From a virus: 62,215 bases of DNA. Positions 26,208 to 35,484 of the stretch are shown here, piece by piece (within the stretch, counting starts at the first letter, position 1; every line of letters starts with the position of its first letter). The stretch spans positions 1 through 62,215 of the IMG/VR virus record IMGVR_UViG_3300020051_001561. One strand, given 5' to 3'. The position numbers and the translations under genes were made by a program. A model generated the notes under the pieces. The model was not told the origin of the DNA. It worked only from the letters and a program-made list of their open reading frames with translations, and did no database searches.

Positions 26208-29200
26208 TTATATTGTTATTGCCCATTTATTGGATAGATATGTTTCGACTGAGTTAAGTTCAGATGGAGGTAACGCCCTACTATAAACTAATACATCAAA
26301 AATAAATCCATTATAGAAATATTGTTCATTTCCTGATACTTGTGTAGTGTAAGACACACCCATAAATGCATATGTGGTAAGTGGACTGGTCTGAGTATCC
26401 ACAGGAGAAGTAAACGCTAAACCTTGTTCAACACCATCTATTCTAAATTTCAATCTTTCGGCATCATTGGAACCCGTACCACTATACACTACCGATAGTA
26501 TGTGTGGGTTTTCATCAACAGGTTGTCCACCTGACAACGCAAAACCACCGGCTTCTGCAATGTTATAGGTACCACCACTTTGTCTTATAAACAGAGAATT
26601 TAGACCTGTATTACCATCTTCACCACCCTGAATGTATTGTGAGTCCGCAGTTGGGTTTAATGACCTAACTACAATAACTAATGTTTGACCTGAAATACCT
26701 TGTAGGTCAGTAAGTGGATTAACACTTAAACCATCTGTTGTTCCATTAAAGTATACCCCACCTAAACCATTCTGAACATTTGACCACCATTCAGGTGCAG
26801 GTCCACTACCACCACCTATTGGATTGGCATTGTGTGCACTTGCAGATGAATCTTCCCATTGATTAAATGTATCCCCACTTGTTGGTGTTGGTGTGAAGTA
26901 AGTATCCAAATCACCTTGATAGTAAATCTCAAGTGTCGGGTCACTAGGAATGACCGCTTGTGTTGGTGACGGTGTTAAGGTTTGTGTGATTGTTGGTGTT
27001 ATAGTATTTGTAGGTGTGAATGATGGTGTTGGTGTTGGAGTAACGCTCGCAGTTATTGATGGTGTTGGAGTTGGAGGTGTAGGAGAACCACACTCAGAAC
27101 ATTCCACAAATGGACCTTCAGTCATTGTTAAATTTATATCACCTGTTGCCTCACCTATGACAAGATAACAATTACCACCATCATCCTTAATATAGTTACT
27201 AGAAACGGCACCGAGTGTATTCAATGCGTAGTAAATTGTACCAGCATCTATACTACATGTACTTAGATTCGTAACTTGTCTTAATTGGAATACAGAAGGG
27301 GCAACTTCTGATGGTGTCACTGTAGGTGTAACTGTTGGCGTTACGGATGAGGTAACTGATGGAGTTAAACTAATCGTTGGTGATGGTGTGACAGAAGAGG
27401 TAGGTGTGACAGTCAATGTTGGAGTGTTTGTTGAAGTAGCAACAGGTGTCCCTGTTGGTGTTGAACTAACAGTGGCAGTTGGGGTAACTGTAGAAGTTAC
27501 CGTTGGAGTATTAGTTGGTGTCGGAACAGGAGTTCTTGTTGGTGTTAAACTAATTGTTGGTGATGGAGTAACTGATGGGGTTACTGATGACGATGGGGTT
27601 ACAGTATTAGTTGGTTCAGGAGAACCTGTAGGGGTGTTAGATGGAGTGGCAGTAACTGTAGATTGTGGAGTACTTGTAGGTGTTGGTGTAGGTGATTCTG
27701 TTGATGTTATTGTTGGAGTCACAGTACTGGTTTGTGTATTTGTTGGTGTAACATCAGGAGTTGAAGATATTGTAGGAGTTGGTGTGGCACTTGACGGTGG
27801 AGTTGGAGTAACCGATGCAGTAACCGTATTCGTCATTGTAATTGTGGCAGTGATTGTTGGGGTAACTGTAGAAGTTACCGTTGGTGTGACTGTTGACTCA
27901 GGAGTCTGAGTCGGTGTTAATGTATTTGATGGAGTAACCGTCGCAGTATTGGTCTGTGTTATGGTAGGAGTAATTGAAGGTGTTGGAGTTGGTGTACTGG
28001 TTAGTGTCTGAGTAACTGTTTGTGTTGGTGTACTGGTCACTGTTTGAGTAGGTGTTTGAGACGGTGTAAGTGTCTGTGTAATCGTGGAGGTCATTGTTGG
28101 TGTTGGAGTCACTGATGATGTTACCGTTTGAGTAGGGGTATTGGTAGTTGTTACAGTTGGTGTAATAGATGTTGTCACCGAAGGAGTAACAGTTTGTGTC
28201 GGAGTAGTAGTTTGAGTTGGTAACGGTGTAGATGTAGGAGTTACCGATATTGTTGGAGTTGGTGATGGAGTAATAGACAACGCATTGAAGTCAGTATCAC
28301 AATCTGATGCCACTATATTAAAGTCTGACCTACATTCCACACTTGATAAATCAATACCAAATCCACAATCAACACCAACAGTCGTGAATCCAAATCCACA
28401 TGTTGATTCAACAACTGTAAATCCAAAGTCACAAGCAATGTCATTGGCAATAAAGTCAAACTCACAACTTTCAATATCGATACCAAAGTCGAAGTAACAT
28501 TGTGAAAGTATCTCCAAACAGTTTGGACACCAGAAGTCAAATAAATTATAAGTGTCTCTTTCAATTCTAAAGTTGTGTTGAACCTGTGGTGAACTTAATG
28601 GTTCAGTGTAAAATCTCATCTTTGAGATACCTCCCATAAATGTACCACCAAAGTTTGGCTCCATTTCAATATTTGTCTGTAACTCATTTAATGAAGTTGC
28701 AGATAAACTCTCATTTGGCATACACTCTGGGTCTTGAATATAAGGACCTTCAAACGCTGTACAACCACTTGGTATTAAAGACTCTCTTAAACCTTGTGTA
28801 CCTCCACCCCATGATATTGTATAAGGAACACCAATCTGTTTTTCCTTTTCAGTATTAAGTTCGTGAGGGATAATTTCCTCAAAATCTTCAATAATCATAA
28901 AGAGGTAACCATTCACATATAGTTTCAAAAGACCTCGTCTATCATCAACTTGATTCAACCATTTCTGAGTCCACTGTATTTCCGTTATCTTTTCATCATT
29001 AAGACCACCCGGCTGAATAAGGTTCGTGGAGACATCGTAAGTTGATGCGGTGTAGGTTTCTTTCCTAATATCACCTAATCCACCAACATTCAATAAATCA
29101 CAATCTTCTAAGTACCTATACCTTTCAAACACCGCCGAAATCATCAACCATCTTTCCTTTGTTCTTTCAGATTCGGCAATTGGATATCCACATGTGTCGT

Positions 29201-30428
29201 AGATACCTGCAGTTGAACATATTTCAGTGAAACAATACCCTGATGTATATGTTAAACCTGTGGTCTCACATGAACCCGTTGTAATACAGTCACCAGTATA
29301 TTTTACATATTTTACACATAGATGTGGGTTTTTAGGGTCACCGTCCAATCTAAGTGACATACCGTTTGATAAAATATCAAAACGAGGGTCTTGAGTTTCA
29401 CCTGTCCATTTTACATCACAACCTCTACACTCCAAACCGTTGTTTCGTGTTACGGTGGTTGCCGTTGTTGGATATATCTTCATACAATTAGAAGATGTAA
29501 CCCCCGTATCGGCACATGCACAAGTTTTGAAACAGTTAACCAAATCTTCAGTTACTCTTTTATATTTCTCAACTGTGGCACCACTGATGGTAACACCAAA
29601 GTCACAACCGAAGTCATTGTAAGTCTCAACATCTCCACTGGCAGGATGATAAAATTTGTTTTCAGCCCTTGTACCAAAGAAGAAGAACGTACCGGCATTA
29701 CCTGAATAAACATCGTTCAAATATTCTTGGTGGTCCATCAAAGTATACTCATCAACCTGACGTGGTTTGATAAGTGTTTCCATTGTCCAACCTTTATTAA
29801 CTCTCTCAGGGAAAACCTCATAATCATACCCATGAAGTTTGTAAAATCCTTGCATAAAACCACCATATAATTCTTGGTAATAACCCACAGAACTATCAGT
29901 TTTATTTACTATGTTGTATACCGTTTCTTTTGTATTACCTGAGAATCTATGGTTAGGTTGATTTGTAAATGAACCTACAGGGTGTAGTTTCATCCTTCTA
30001 TCATGGTATAATGGGTCGTGAGTTTTACTCGGAAAAAGACCCATTGAATAGTATAGAGTGTCGCCCGTAATCTTATTAAAAAGACCCACATCAATCATTG
30101 TAAGTCCCGCATCACAAAGTCCTGTGAATCCTGTATAACAAGATAAATCTTCATTATTTGGGTTATAGTAATTCGTTGAAGTTAACGTATTTCCTGTGTT
30201 TGAGGCATCCCAGTAAAGGTTTGGTTGAGTTGTGGTACCCGTATTGGTTAGGTCAAAATTAATAGGAAGACGGTTACCATCATTTAAGGCAATAACATCG
30301 GTTGAGAAGATTACCTCCTCATCATAATCACGTTCATCGGATGCTAAAGTGAGGTCAAAATACTCACTCGTATCCATTCTTACCTTGAACCTTTTGAAAT
30401 TATAATTATTGATGCTCTGACCTGCCAT
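26208..30428 (-). CDS. Giant fibre protein 3 (1406 aa) with Cys undecapeptide repeats and lectin-like domains
   Basis: Residues 1-~640 are a non-repetitive region with several Cys pairs and LamG-like phrases (GWTMETLIKPR, ISKMRFYTEPLSSPQVQHNF). Residues 644-720 are seven exact 11-residue repeats, each starting with Cys. TP repeats follow (about 721-1040). Then comes a Cys-containing insert, another TP linker, and a C-terminal concanavalin-like domain (about 1159-1406; SGQTLVIVVRS, IFDVLVYSRALPPSELNSVE). A large fibre or spike exposed on the virion is likely. TATTTATC lies 12 nt before ATG 30428. It is divergent from the gene at 30482. Confidence 0.7.
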   Translation of the reverse strand: MAGQSINNYNFKRFKVRMDTSEYFDLTLASDERDYDEEVIFSTDVIALNDGNRLPINFDLTNTGTTTQPNLYWDASNTGNTLTSTNYYNPNNEDLSCYTGFTGLCDAGLTMIDVGLFNKITGDTLYYSMGLFPSKTHDPLYHDRRMKLHPVGSFTNQPNHRFSGNTKETVYNIVNKTDSSVGYYQELYGGFMQGFYKLHGYDYEVFPERVNKGWTMETLIKPRQVDEYTLMDHQEYLNDVYSGNAGTFFFFGTRAENKFYHPASGDVETYNDFGCDFGVTISGATVEKYKRVTEDLVNCFKTCACADTGVTSSNCMKIYPTTATTVTRNNGLECRGCDVKWTGETQDPRFDILSNGMSLRLDGDPKNPHLCVKYVKYTGDCITTGSCETTGLTYTSGYCFTEICSTAGIYDTCGYPIAESERTKERWLMISAVFERYRYLEDCDLLNVGGLGDIRKETYTASTYDVSTNLIQPGGLNDEKITEIQWTQKWLNQVDDRRGLLKLYVNGYLFMIIEDFEEIIPHELNTEKEKQIGVPYTISWGGGTQGLRESLIPSGCTAFEGPYIQDPECMPNESLSATSLNELQTNIEMEPNFGGTFMGGISKMRFYTEPLSSPQVQHNFRIERDTYNLFDFWCPNCLEILSQCYFDFGIDIESCEFDFIANDIACDFGFTVVESTCGFGFTTVGVDCGFGIDLSSVECRSDFNIVASDCDTDFNALSITPSPTPTISVTPTSTPLPTQTTTPTQTVTPSVTTSITPTVTTTNTPTQTVTSSVTPTPTMTSTITQTLTPSQTPTQTVTSTPTQTVTQTLTSTPTPTPSITPTITQTNTATVTPSNTLTPTQTPESTVTPTVTSTVTPTITATITMTNTVTASVTPTPPSSATPTPTISSTPDVTPTNTQTSTVTPTITSTESPTPTPTSTPQSTVTATPSNTPTGSPEPTNTVTPSSSVTPSVTPSPTISLTPTRTPVPTPTNTPTVTSTVTPTATVSSTPTGTPVATSTNTPTLTVTPTSSVTPSPTISLTPSVTSSVTPTVTPTVTPSEVAPSVFQLRQVTNLSTCSIDAGTIYYALNTLGAVSSNYIKDDGGNCYLVIGEATGDINLTMTEGPFVECSECGSPTPPTPTPSITASVTPTPTPSFTPTNTITPTITQTLTPSPTQAVIPSDPTLEIYYQGDLDTYFTPTPTSGDTFNQWEDSSASAHNANPIGGGSGPAPEWWSNVQNGLGGVYFNGTTDGLSVNPLTDLQGISGQTLVIVVRSLNPTADSQYIQGGEDGNTGLNSLFIRQSGGTYNIAEAGGFALSGGQPVDENPHILSVVYSGTGSNDAERLKFRIDGVEQGLAFTSPVDTQTSPLTTYAFMGVSYTTQVSGNEQYFYNGFIFDVLVYSRALPPSELNSVETYLSNKWAITI
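27310..28268 (-). repeat. Thr/Pro low-complexity tract in fibre 3
   Basis: About 320 residues of TP-type repeat following the Cys repeats. A shorter one (TPTPSITASVTPTPTP) lies at about 26950-27080. Confidence 0.8.
28269..28499 (-). repeat. Seven tandem 33-bp units coding an 11-residue Cys repeat
   Basis: Units in order: CYFDFGIDIES, CEFDFIANDIA, CDFGFTVVEST, CGFGFTTVGVD, CGFGIDLSSVE, CRSDFNIVASD, CDTDFNALSIT. Cys is always residue 1 and hydrophobic residues recur at 3, 5 and later odd positions. There are no gaps. It directly follows FWCPNCLEILSQ. Confidence 0.9.
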
Positions 30429-30440
30429 TCCCTTTTTTAA

Positions 30441-30448
30441 GATAAATA
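30441..30448 (-). promoter_or_regulatory. TATTTATC late-promoter-like motif, fibre 3 gene
   Basis: TATTTATC 12 nt before ATG 30428; the opposite strand has its own motif at 30461, so this 53-bp gap is a divergent control region. Confidence 0.5.
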
Positions 30449-30460
30449 CTTTCTTTGTGG

Positions 30461-30468
30461 TATTTATA
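30461..30468 (+). promoter_or_regulatory. TATTTATA late-promoter-like motif for the 30482 operon
   Basis: TATTTATA 13 nt before ATG 30482. It is the only clear copy ahead of the long plus-strand block up to 46406. Confidence 0.55.
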
Positions 30469-30481
30469 GTTAAAAAGTAAT

Positions 30482-31180
30482 ATGATTAAGTCCGATATCT
30501 TTAGAAAAGAGAAAGCCGCTTTATCAAAAGCTGAGGAATTGGGTTGTGAAGGAACTCACAAACACGATGGTGGTTTCATGCCTTGTAAGTCTCACAAAGA
30601 GTGGGAGGAACTTACCTCAAACGTAGATGGAGAGATTGATGAGTTGGTTGATTTCGATGGAACAATGAATAGTTCAAAAATTCCAATCGTTGACCCTCAC
30701 GTTTCACCGAGAAAAACGACAGACCAAACTGTAGCAGCAACAAGAACGTCACAAGACCCTTACGCTTTAGGTTTCAGAAGATACGTTGGTGAAGAAGATA
30801 TGTCATCGGCATTTGGTTGGGAAGAGACCGAAGATATGGGATTTGAAGAGACAATCAAATACTTGGAAGATGAATTGGGTGTGGACAATGCCGAAGAAAG
30901 AGCTGAAGAAATGGGTAAGGACCCTAACTTAGAAAAGAAAAAAGCTGACGGAGCCTTCACAAGAATGAGACTTCAGGAAAAAGAAAAAATGTTCACCAAA
31001 GAACAAATAATGAAAATGAAAGAAGATTTGTTGGTGGATAAAGATTCAGACAATGACATCAGACCGTCAGACGAATCTGTTTCAAAAATCATTATGAGAA
31101 ATATTAAGGCACTTAAGAAGTTGGCCAATAAAGAAGGTATCAGTGTAAAACAACTTTCAAAATTATTGAACAATGAATAG
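30482..31180 (+). CDS. Phage protein with GCxGxH...MPCxxH motif
   Basis: The protein has 232 aa. Near residue 20 it has LGCEGTHKHDGGFMPCKSH. This Cys/His pattern is common in structural-region proteins of T4-like phages and could bind zinc. The rest is acidic and helical, with a C-terminal helix KALKKLANKEGISVKQLSKL. It starts an operon whose next gene overlaps it by 8 bp. No function is known. Confidence 0.6.
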   Translation: MIKSDIFRKEKAALSKAEELGCEGTHKHDGGFMPCKSHKEWEELTSNVDGEIDELVDFDGTMNSSKIPIVDPHVSPRKTTDQTVAATRTSQDPYALGFRRYVGEEDMSSAFGWEETEDMGFEETIKYLEDELGVDNAEERAEEMGKDPNLEKKKADGAFTRMRLQEKEKMFTKEQIMKMKEDLLVDKDSDNDIRPSDESVSKIIMRNIKALKKLANKEGISVKQLSKLLNNE

Positions 31181-31628
31181 TAACTTATACGACAGAAAGG
31201 CAAAATTACCTAAATCACTCATCAAACACTTAGAAGAGTGTGGTGGTATGGTAGAGGCAGATTCAAACACAGAAGGTTTCAACAGAAACAAAGAGTTGAG
31301 AGAGTCAGGTGTTGTTACTTACCAACAAATCAAAAGAATCAAAAACTTCTTTGATAATTTTGAAGGTAATAAAGAAGATGCCCCTTTTGTACTAAATGGT
31401 GGTGACCGTATGAACAAATGGTGTAACCACGTTTTGGACCACTGGAGAGCAGTAGATAAAGGTGGAAAGAAAAGAAAAGCCGATGGGGGAATGGAAAATC
31501 AATTTATTGATAACCATGAGAAAAATGGTATAACAATGAACCCACATGATAAACATGAAAGAGGAATAAACAAATTTGATACCACTATACAAGAAAGTAT
31601 CACTAAAAGATTCAAAAGATTAATATAA
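31173..31628 (+). CDS. Conserved phage hypothetical protein
   Basis: The protein has 151 aa. It starts NLYDRKAKLPKSLIKHLEEC and contains TEGFNRNKELRESGVVTYQQ and FVLNGGDRMNKWCNHVL. The phrase 'vlNGG..M..Wv...L' recurs in T4-like phages next to a WYL gene. It overlaps the previous gene and has a 1-nt gap to the next. Role unknown; probably virion assembly given its companions. Confidence 0.6.
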   Translation: MNSNLYDRKAKLPKSLIKHLEECGGMVEADSNTEGFNRNKELRESGVVTYQQIKRIKNFFDNFEGNKEDAPFVLNGGDRMNKWCNHVLDHWRAVDKGGKKRKADGGMENQFIDNHEKNGITMNPHDKHERGINKFDTTIQESITKRFKRLI

Positions 31629-31629
31629 A

Positions 31630-31926
31630 ATGGCTGAACAAAACGACAAATTAGATTTCTCTCAACCAAAAAATACTATGAGTGAAATCGCTGAGAGAGA
31701 AAGAGCGAGACTTTTTCCTCGTAATGACTATTCACCAGTTTCTGACAAATATTCTGCAGAACATCCTGACGCTATTGCTGATGGTGACTCTGAAGGTAGA
31801 GGAACAGGTTCATTCTTAGACGTACATAACTTTGGTGCTGGAACGAACTTAGATATCAATGAAAGAAACGATGATATTAAGGTAAATAAGTATAACTACA
31901 AAAACGAGTACAAAGTAACTGAGTAA
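31630..31926 (+). CDS. Conserved phage hypothetical protein
   Basis: The protein has 98 aa and is polar. It contains EIAERERARLFPRNDYSPVS and HPDAIADGDSEGRGTGSFLD. This 'LFpRNdYs...YS..HPDA.a.GD..GkGtG.FLD' pattern recurs in related phages. The stop overlaps the next ATG (GAGTAATG). No domain known. Confidence 0.6.
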   Translation: MAEQNDKLDFSQPKNTMSEIAERERARLFPRNDYSPVSDKYSAEHPDAIADGDSEGRGTGSFLDVHNFGAGTNLDINERNDDIKVNKYNYKNEYKVTE

Positions 31927-32321
31927 TGAAACTACAAGAAACCTTTAGAAGTGTTCTTTTGGAAGTTGCATCAATGGATGACGTTCAAAGAGCAATCAAA
32001 CAAAAACAAGTGGTTACCATTTTCTATGATGGTGACGAACCTGGTGGTCGTGGTCTTAGAACCGTAGAACCAGTATGTTTGGGTTTCTCAAAAGCAGGTA
32101 ACAGAGTAGTTAGAGTATGGGACATGGAAGGTGCTTCCCACACTGCCAGAACAGGGGAACAACCCCTACCAGGATGGAGATTAATGAGGTTAGATAAAAT
32201 TATGACACTCAAACCTACAGGTGATAACTTTACAACTCCACGACCTGGCTATAACTTTAATGGTGATAAGAGCATGACAAGAGTCATAATCAACGCACAA
32301 TTTGACAATAACAATGAATAA
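31926..32321 (+). CDS. WYL-domain-like protein with capsid-targeting-like start
   Basis: The protein has 131 aa. The region VVTIFYDGDEPGGRGLRTVE, then PVCLGFSKAGNRVVRVWDME and GWRLMRLDKIM is WYL-like: i.Y.......R.vePv.lG.sk.gn...r...G...WR.fRlDrI. WYL domains sense nucleic acid ligands or regulate. The N-terminus MKLQETFRSVLLEVASM fits a packaging peptide with a cut after LLE. Only the WYL fold is present, without an HTH. Its next gene overlaps by 8 bp. Confidence 0.65.
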   Translation: MKLQETFRSVLLEVASMDDVQRAIKQKQVVTIFYDGDEPGGRGLRTVEPVCLGFSKAGNRVVRVWDMEGASHTARTGEQPLPGWRLMRLDKIMTLKPTGDNFTTPRPGYNFNGDKSMTRVIINAQFDNNNE

Positions 32322-32913
32322 CGATTTAATGCAAAAATTGGCCCTATCTAAAAAGATAATGGATGCCTCAGATAAAATTAAGCCAGGTCAGACACAAGGT
32401 GGTCTACCTATGACAGAGAATATTAATGCAACATATAATATTCCTCAGGATATGGTTCAACAACCAGTCCCTCAACAACCGACACAACAAATGGTACAAG
32501 CTCAACAAATGTCTCAACCACAACCAGTGACTGAAAGTAAAATTCAAAATTCTAAGTTACCTGATGAAATCAAACAATTGATGATGGAACACCCTATCCA
32601 ACAACCATCTTTCGGTGGTGGTAGTGGTACAGTTCTTTCAGATGATATTATCGAAGGTGCACAGAGACTGATGGGTAATACACCTAACCAAACCGTTAAC
32701 GAATCGGTAAATATACCGACAACAAACAATTCGGACTTAAAACAAATGATTCGTGATGTTGTTAGAGATACTGTTAGGGATGTAGTCAGAGAAGAACTAC
32801 AAAGTGCTGGAATGATTATGGAAGGTAACACAAAAACCAACGAATCATTACAACTTAGAGTTGGTAAGCACGTATTCGAAGGTAAGGTTACAAAAATCAA
32901 GAAAGTAAAATAA
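32314..32913 (+). CDS. Gln-rich hypothetical protein
   Basis: The start is ATG 32314, overlapping the preceding stop; a TTG at 32302 is less likely. About 199 aa. A Gln/Pro-rich segment (PQQPTQQMVQAQQMSQPQ) is followed by an amphipathic helix DLKQMIRDVVRDTVRDVVRE and a basic tail VGKHVFEGKVTKIKKVK. The helix looks like an oligomerisation or DNA-contact element. Last gene of this small cluster; a 55-nt gap follows. Confidence 0.55.
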   Translation: MNNDLMQKLALSKKIMDASDKIKPGQTQGGLPMTENINATYNIPQDMVQQPVPQQPTQQMVQAQQMSQPQPVTESKIQNSKLPDEIKQLMMEHPIQQPSFGGGSGTVLSDDIIEGAQRLMGNTPNQTVNESVNIPTTNNSDLKQMIRDVVRDTVRDVVREELQSAGMIMEGNTKTNESLQLRVGKHVFEGKVTKIKKVK

Positions 32914-32968
32914 CCACCCCCTTTTCTTATTACTGATTTTATCTTATACTTTTAACAAAATTGAAAGT

Positions 32969-34186
32969 ATGTCAAAGATAAAAGTATTAGTATTACCCTC
33001 CGACAGAACAGGTGTGGGTAAATTTCGTTCTGTTGAACCTCACATTTTCTTACAACAGGCAAAGCCTGAAGAATTTCACATAGATATTGATTATGAACCT
33101 AAGGTTAACGACCTGAATTATTGGAAACAATATAATATGGTTCATTTTCATAGGTCTATTGGTAGAGACCCTGTGGCTTCTGTTGAGTTAATTAAAAAAC
33201 TTAACGGAATGGGTATTGTAACCGTAATGGATTTGGACGATTATTGGTTACCAACTAAGGACCACCCTGCACATAATTTGGTAGTTCGAAATGAATTACA
33301 CAAAAGAATTATTGATAACTTAAGAGTTGCACAATATGTGACAACAACCACAACTATATTTGCTGAAGAGATTAAGAAGATTAACAAAAACGTTTTTATC
33401 TTACCTAACGCTATCAATCCCGATGAACCACAATTCAAAGCAGAAACACAACCGTCCGACAAATTAAGGTTTGGTTGGTTAGGTGGTTCTTCACACTTAG
33501 AAGACCTAAAACTTTTAGATGGTACTTTTGGTAAACTTAATAGTGTAAAAGATAAATACCGTCTTTATCTATGTGGTTTCGATATTCGTGGCAGTGTCAC
33601 AGAAATCAACCCACAAACAGGTGAGCAAAAACAAAGAACAATCAAACCACACGAAACTGTATGGTACAGTTATGAAAAGATTTTCACTAATAACTACAAA
33701 TTGGTAACTCCTGAACAAAAAGATTTCTTAGAAAAGTTCACACCAAATGAACCATACACATTAGAAGAAGACCCATTCTATACTCGTGTTTGGACGGAAC
33801 CTGTAACTTCATACGCTAAGAATTACTCTAACTTTGACGTTTCATTGGCACCACTTAAAAATCACATCTTTAATAGAGTTAAATCACAATTAAAAGTTAT
33901 TGAGGCAGGTTTTTACAAAAAGGCATTGATTGCATCAGATATTGGTCCTTACACCATCGACTTGAAACATTCATTACAAAATGGTAACTTTGTGGATGGA
34001 AACGCTTTGTTGGTTAAAGAAAATAGAAATCATTCTGATTGGTCTAAGTTTATGAAAAAACTTATCGATAACCCGTCATGGGCTGAAGATTTGGGTGAGA
34101 GACTATATGAAACCGTATCAAAGACTTACGACTTAAATATCGTTACTGAAACACGAGCACAAATTTATAAGGAGATTACAAAATGA
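32969..34186 (+). CDS. GT-B glycosyltransferase
   Basis: The protein has 405 aa. Features include VLVLPSDRTGVGKFRSVEPH, VVTVMDLDDYWLPTKDHPAH, FILPNAINPDE, RFGWLGGSSHLEDLKLL and the C-terminal SLAPLKNHIFNRVKSQLKVIE with EAGFYKKALIAS. This is the two-Rossmann GT-B layout (GT4-like). It probably transfers sugar from an NDP-sugar. It begins the sugar block; the next gene overlaps by 4 bp (ATGA). A candidate for decorating virion proteins; the acceptor is unknown. Confidence 0.75.
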   Translation: MSKIKVLVLPSDRTGVGKFRSVEPHIFLQQAKPEEFHIDIDYEPKVNDLNYWKQYNMVHFHRSIGRDPVASVELIKKLNGMGIVTVMDLDDYWLPTKDHPAHNLVVRNELHKRIIDNLRVAQYVTTTTTIFAEEIKKINKNVFILPNAINPDEPQFKAETQPSDKLRFGWLGGSSHLEDLKLLDGTFGKLNSVKDKYRLYLCGFDIRGSVTEINPQTGEQKQRTIKPHETVWYSYEKIFTNNYKLVTPEQKDFLEKFTPNEPYTLEEDPFYTRVWTEPVTSYAKNYSNFDVSLAPLKNHIFNRVKSQLKVIEAGFYKKALIASDIGPYTIDLKHSLQNGNFVDGNALLVKENRNHSDWSKFMKKLIDNPSWAEDLGERLYETVSKTYDLNIVTETRAQIYKEITK

Positions 34187-34884
34187 TAAACGCACCAAAG
34201 ACAAAACTATTATTTTTTGACTTAGAAACTGTTGGTATTGAACAGGACTTCAAGACATTGAAAAAGAACAAACCCGAACTTGCAAAATTGTTCGAGTCCT
34301 ACCAAGGTTGGTTATTAAAACGATACCCTGAAGAGGAAGGTAATTCCATCGAGGAAATGTTTTACAACAAAGCTGCCCTTATTCCTGAGTTTGCAAAAAT
34401 TATAGTGGCGTCTTTCGCCTTTTATGCTCCCGATGGGAAAATACACAAACAAACATTCTCCTCAGATGAAGAGATTGAAGTATTGACAGAAATCAAAAAT
34501 CTACTCACCAAAGTGGGTAAATTGGATTTCTTCCTTTGTGGACATAATATTAAAAACTTTGACATCCCAATGATTGGTAAACGAATGATTATCAATGGGA
34601 TGAAACCACCAGCACTTATCCCACAATACGATACAAAACCGTGGGACATCAAAGCGGTGGATACAATGGAGATTTGGAAGTTCGGAAATAACTTCTCAAT
34701 GGCTTCATTAGAACTTATGTGTGTTTCCATGGGTGTATCATCACCAAAAGAAGGTGAGGTTACAGGAAACATCGTACATCAAACTTATTGGGAAACTGAA
34801 GCATTAGACCCCATCGCAGCATATTGTGAAGAAGATGTTGATGTATTGGCAAAATTAATGGATAAAATTTATAATTTAGTATAA
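34183..34884 (+). CDS. DnaQ-like 3'-5' exonuclease
   Basis: The protein has 233 aa. Exo I is FFDLETVG, Exo II is CGHNIKNFDIPMIGKRM and Exo III is AAYCEEDVDVLAKLM (Y-x3-D). All four acidic residues are present. The layout matches the predicted polysaccharide/DNA polymerase-associated exonuclease family (DNA_pol_B_exo2). Probably supports replication. An AAGGAG-like run before the ATG looks accidental because other genes lack it. Overlaps both neighbours by 1-4 bp. Confidence 0.78.
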   Translation: MINAPKTKLLFFDLETVGIEQDFKTLKKNKPELAKLFESYQGWLLKRYPEEEGNSIEEMFYNKAALIPEFAKIIVASFAFYAPDGKIHKQTFSSDEEIEVLTEIKNLLTKVGKLDFFLCGHNIKNFDIPMIGKRMIINGMKPPALIPQYDTKPWDIKAVDTMEIWKFGNNFSMASLELMCVSMGVSSPKEGEVTGNIVHQTYWETEALDPIAAYCEEDVDVLAKLMDKIYNLV

Positions 34885-35483
34885 TGGGAAAATTTAAGGA
34901 TATGACAGAGGGTCTTAAAATGTTGAAAGACCTACAAAAGAATTTAGGTGGCATGAGTAGCATGACCGACCCACAAGAAATGTTGAGTTCATTAGGTTTG
35001 GATATGGACCAAATAAATGAACAGTTTATTCAACAAACCGCACCAAAAACAGTATTACGATACTCATACAAATCAGTAAACAAAGAACCTGAATACGCTT
35101 ACCCAACAGACTCAGGATTTGATTTAAGAGCCAATGAAAAAGTTACATTGGGTCCATTGGAAAGATACTTAGTACCGACAGGTCTATTCTTAGACATCCC
35201 TGAAGGTTACGAAGTTCAGGTTAGACCTAAGAGTGGCTTAGCAATCAAAAAAGGTTTATCTGTGGTAAACACACCAGGAACTGTAGACCAAGGGTACACA
35301 GGTGAAATTAAGGTTATTCTTATTAACCTCAGCAATGAAACACACACAATAGAAGTTGGTGATAAGATTGCTCAAGCAGTTTTAACTCCTGTAATGTCGG
35401 GTAAATATGTAAACCTACAAAGAGTCCTTAATGTCGACGATAAAGACCGTGGAGATAACGGTTTTGGTTCAACAGGAAACTAA
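34884..35483 (+). CDS. dut: dUTPase with N-terminal extension
   Basis: The protein has 199 aa against about 150 for a usual trimeric dUTPase. All five motifs are visible: DSGFDLRA, RPKSGLA, NTPGTVDQGYTGEIKV, GDKIAQAVL and RGDNGFGSTG. It removes dUTP to keep uracil out of DNA. The extra ~55 residues at the start (MGKFKDMTEGLKMLKDLQKN...) are Met/Leu-rich and helical, of unknown use. Start ATG overlaps the upstream stop (TAATG). Confidence 0.9.
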   Translation: MGKFKDMTEGLKMLKDLQKNLGGMSSMTDPQEMLSSLGLDMDQINEQFIQQTAPKTVLRYSYKSVNKEPEYAYPTDSGFDLRANEKVTLGPLERYLVPTGLFLDIPEGYEVQVRPKSGLAIKKGLSVVNTPGTVDQGYTGEIKVILINLSNETHTIEVGDKIAQAVLTPVMSGKYVNLQRVLNVDDKDRGDNGFGSTGN

Positions 35484-35484
35484 T

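Noticed and set aside
18545-28268. Long plus-strand open frames rich in Val/Gly across the fibre genes (for example 23996-24487, 25140-25571, 27388-27909)
   Set aside because: They are shadows of the TP repeat; the composition (GVGVGV) follows from the repeat on the other strand, and there is no start context or motif.
32914-32968. Promoter ahead of the sugar block (TATACTTTTA near 32945)
   Set aside because: No matching TTG element at the right distance and no TATTTATA; too weak to call.
34169-34174. AAGGAG 8 nt before ATG 34183 as a Shine-Dalgarno
   Set aside because: Lies in the coding sequence of the upstream gene, and other genes in the window lack such a site.
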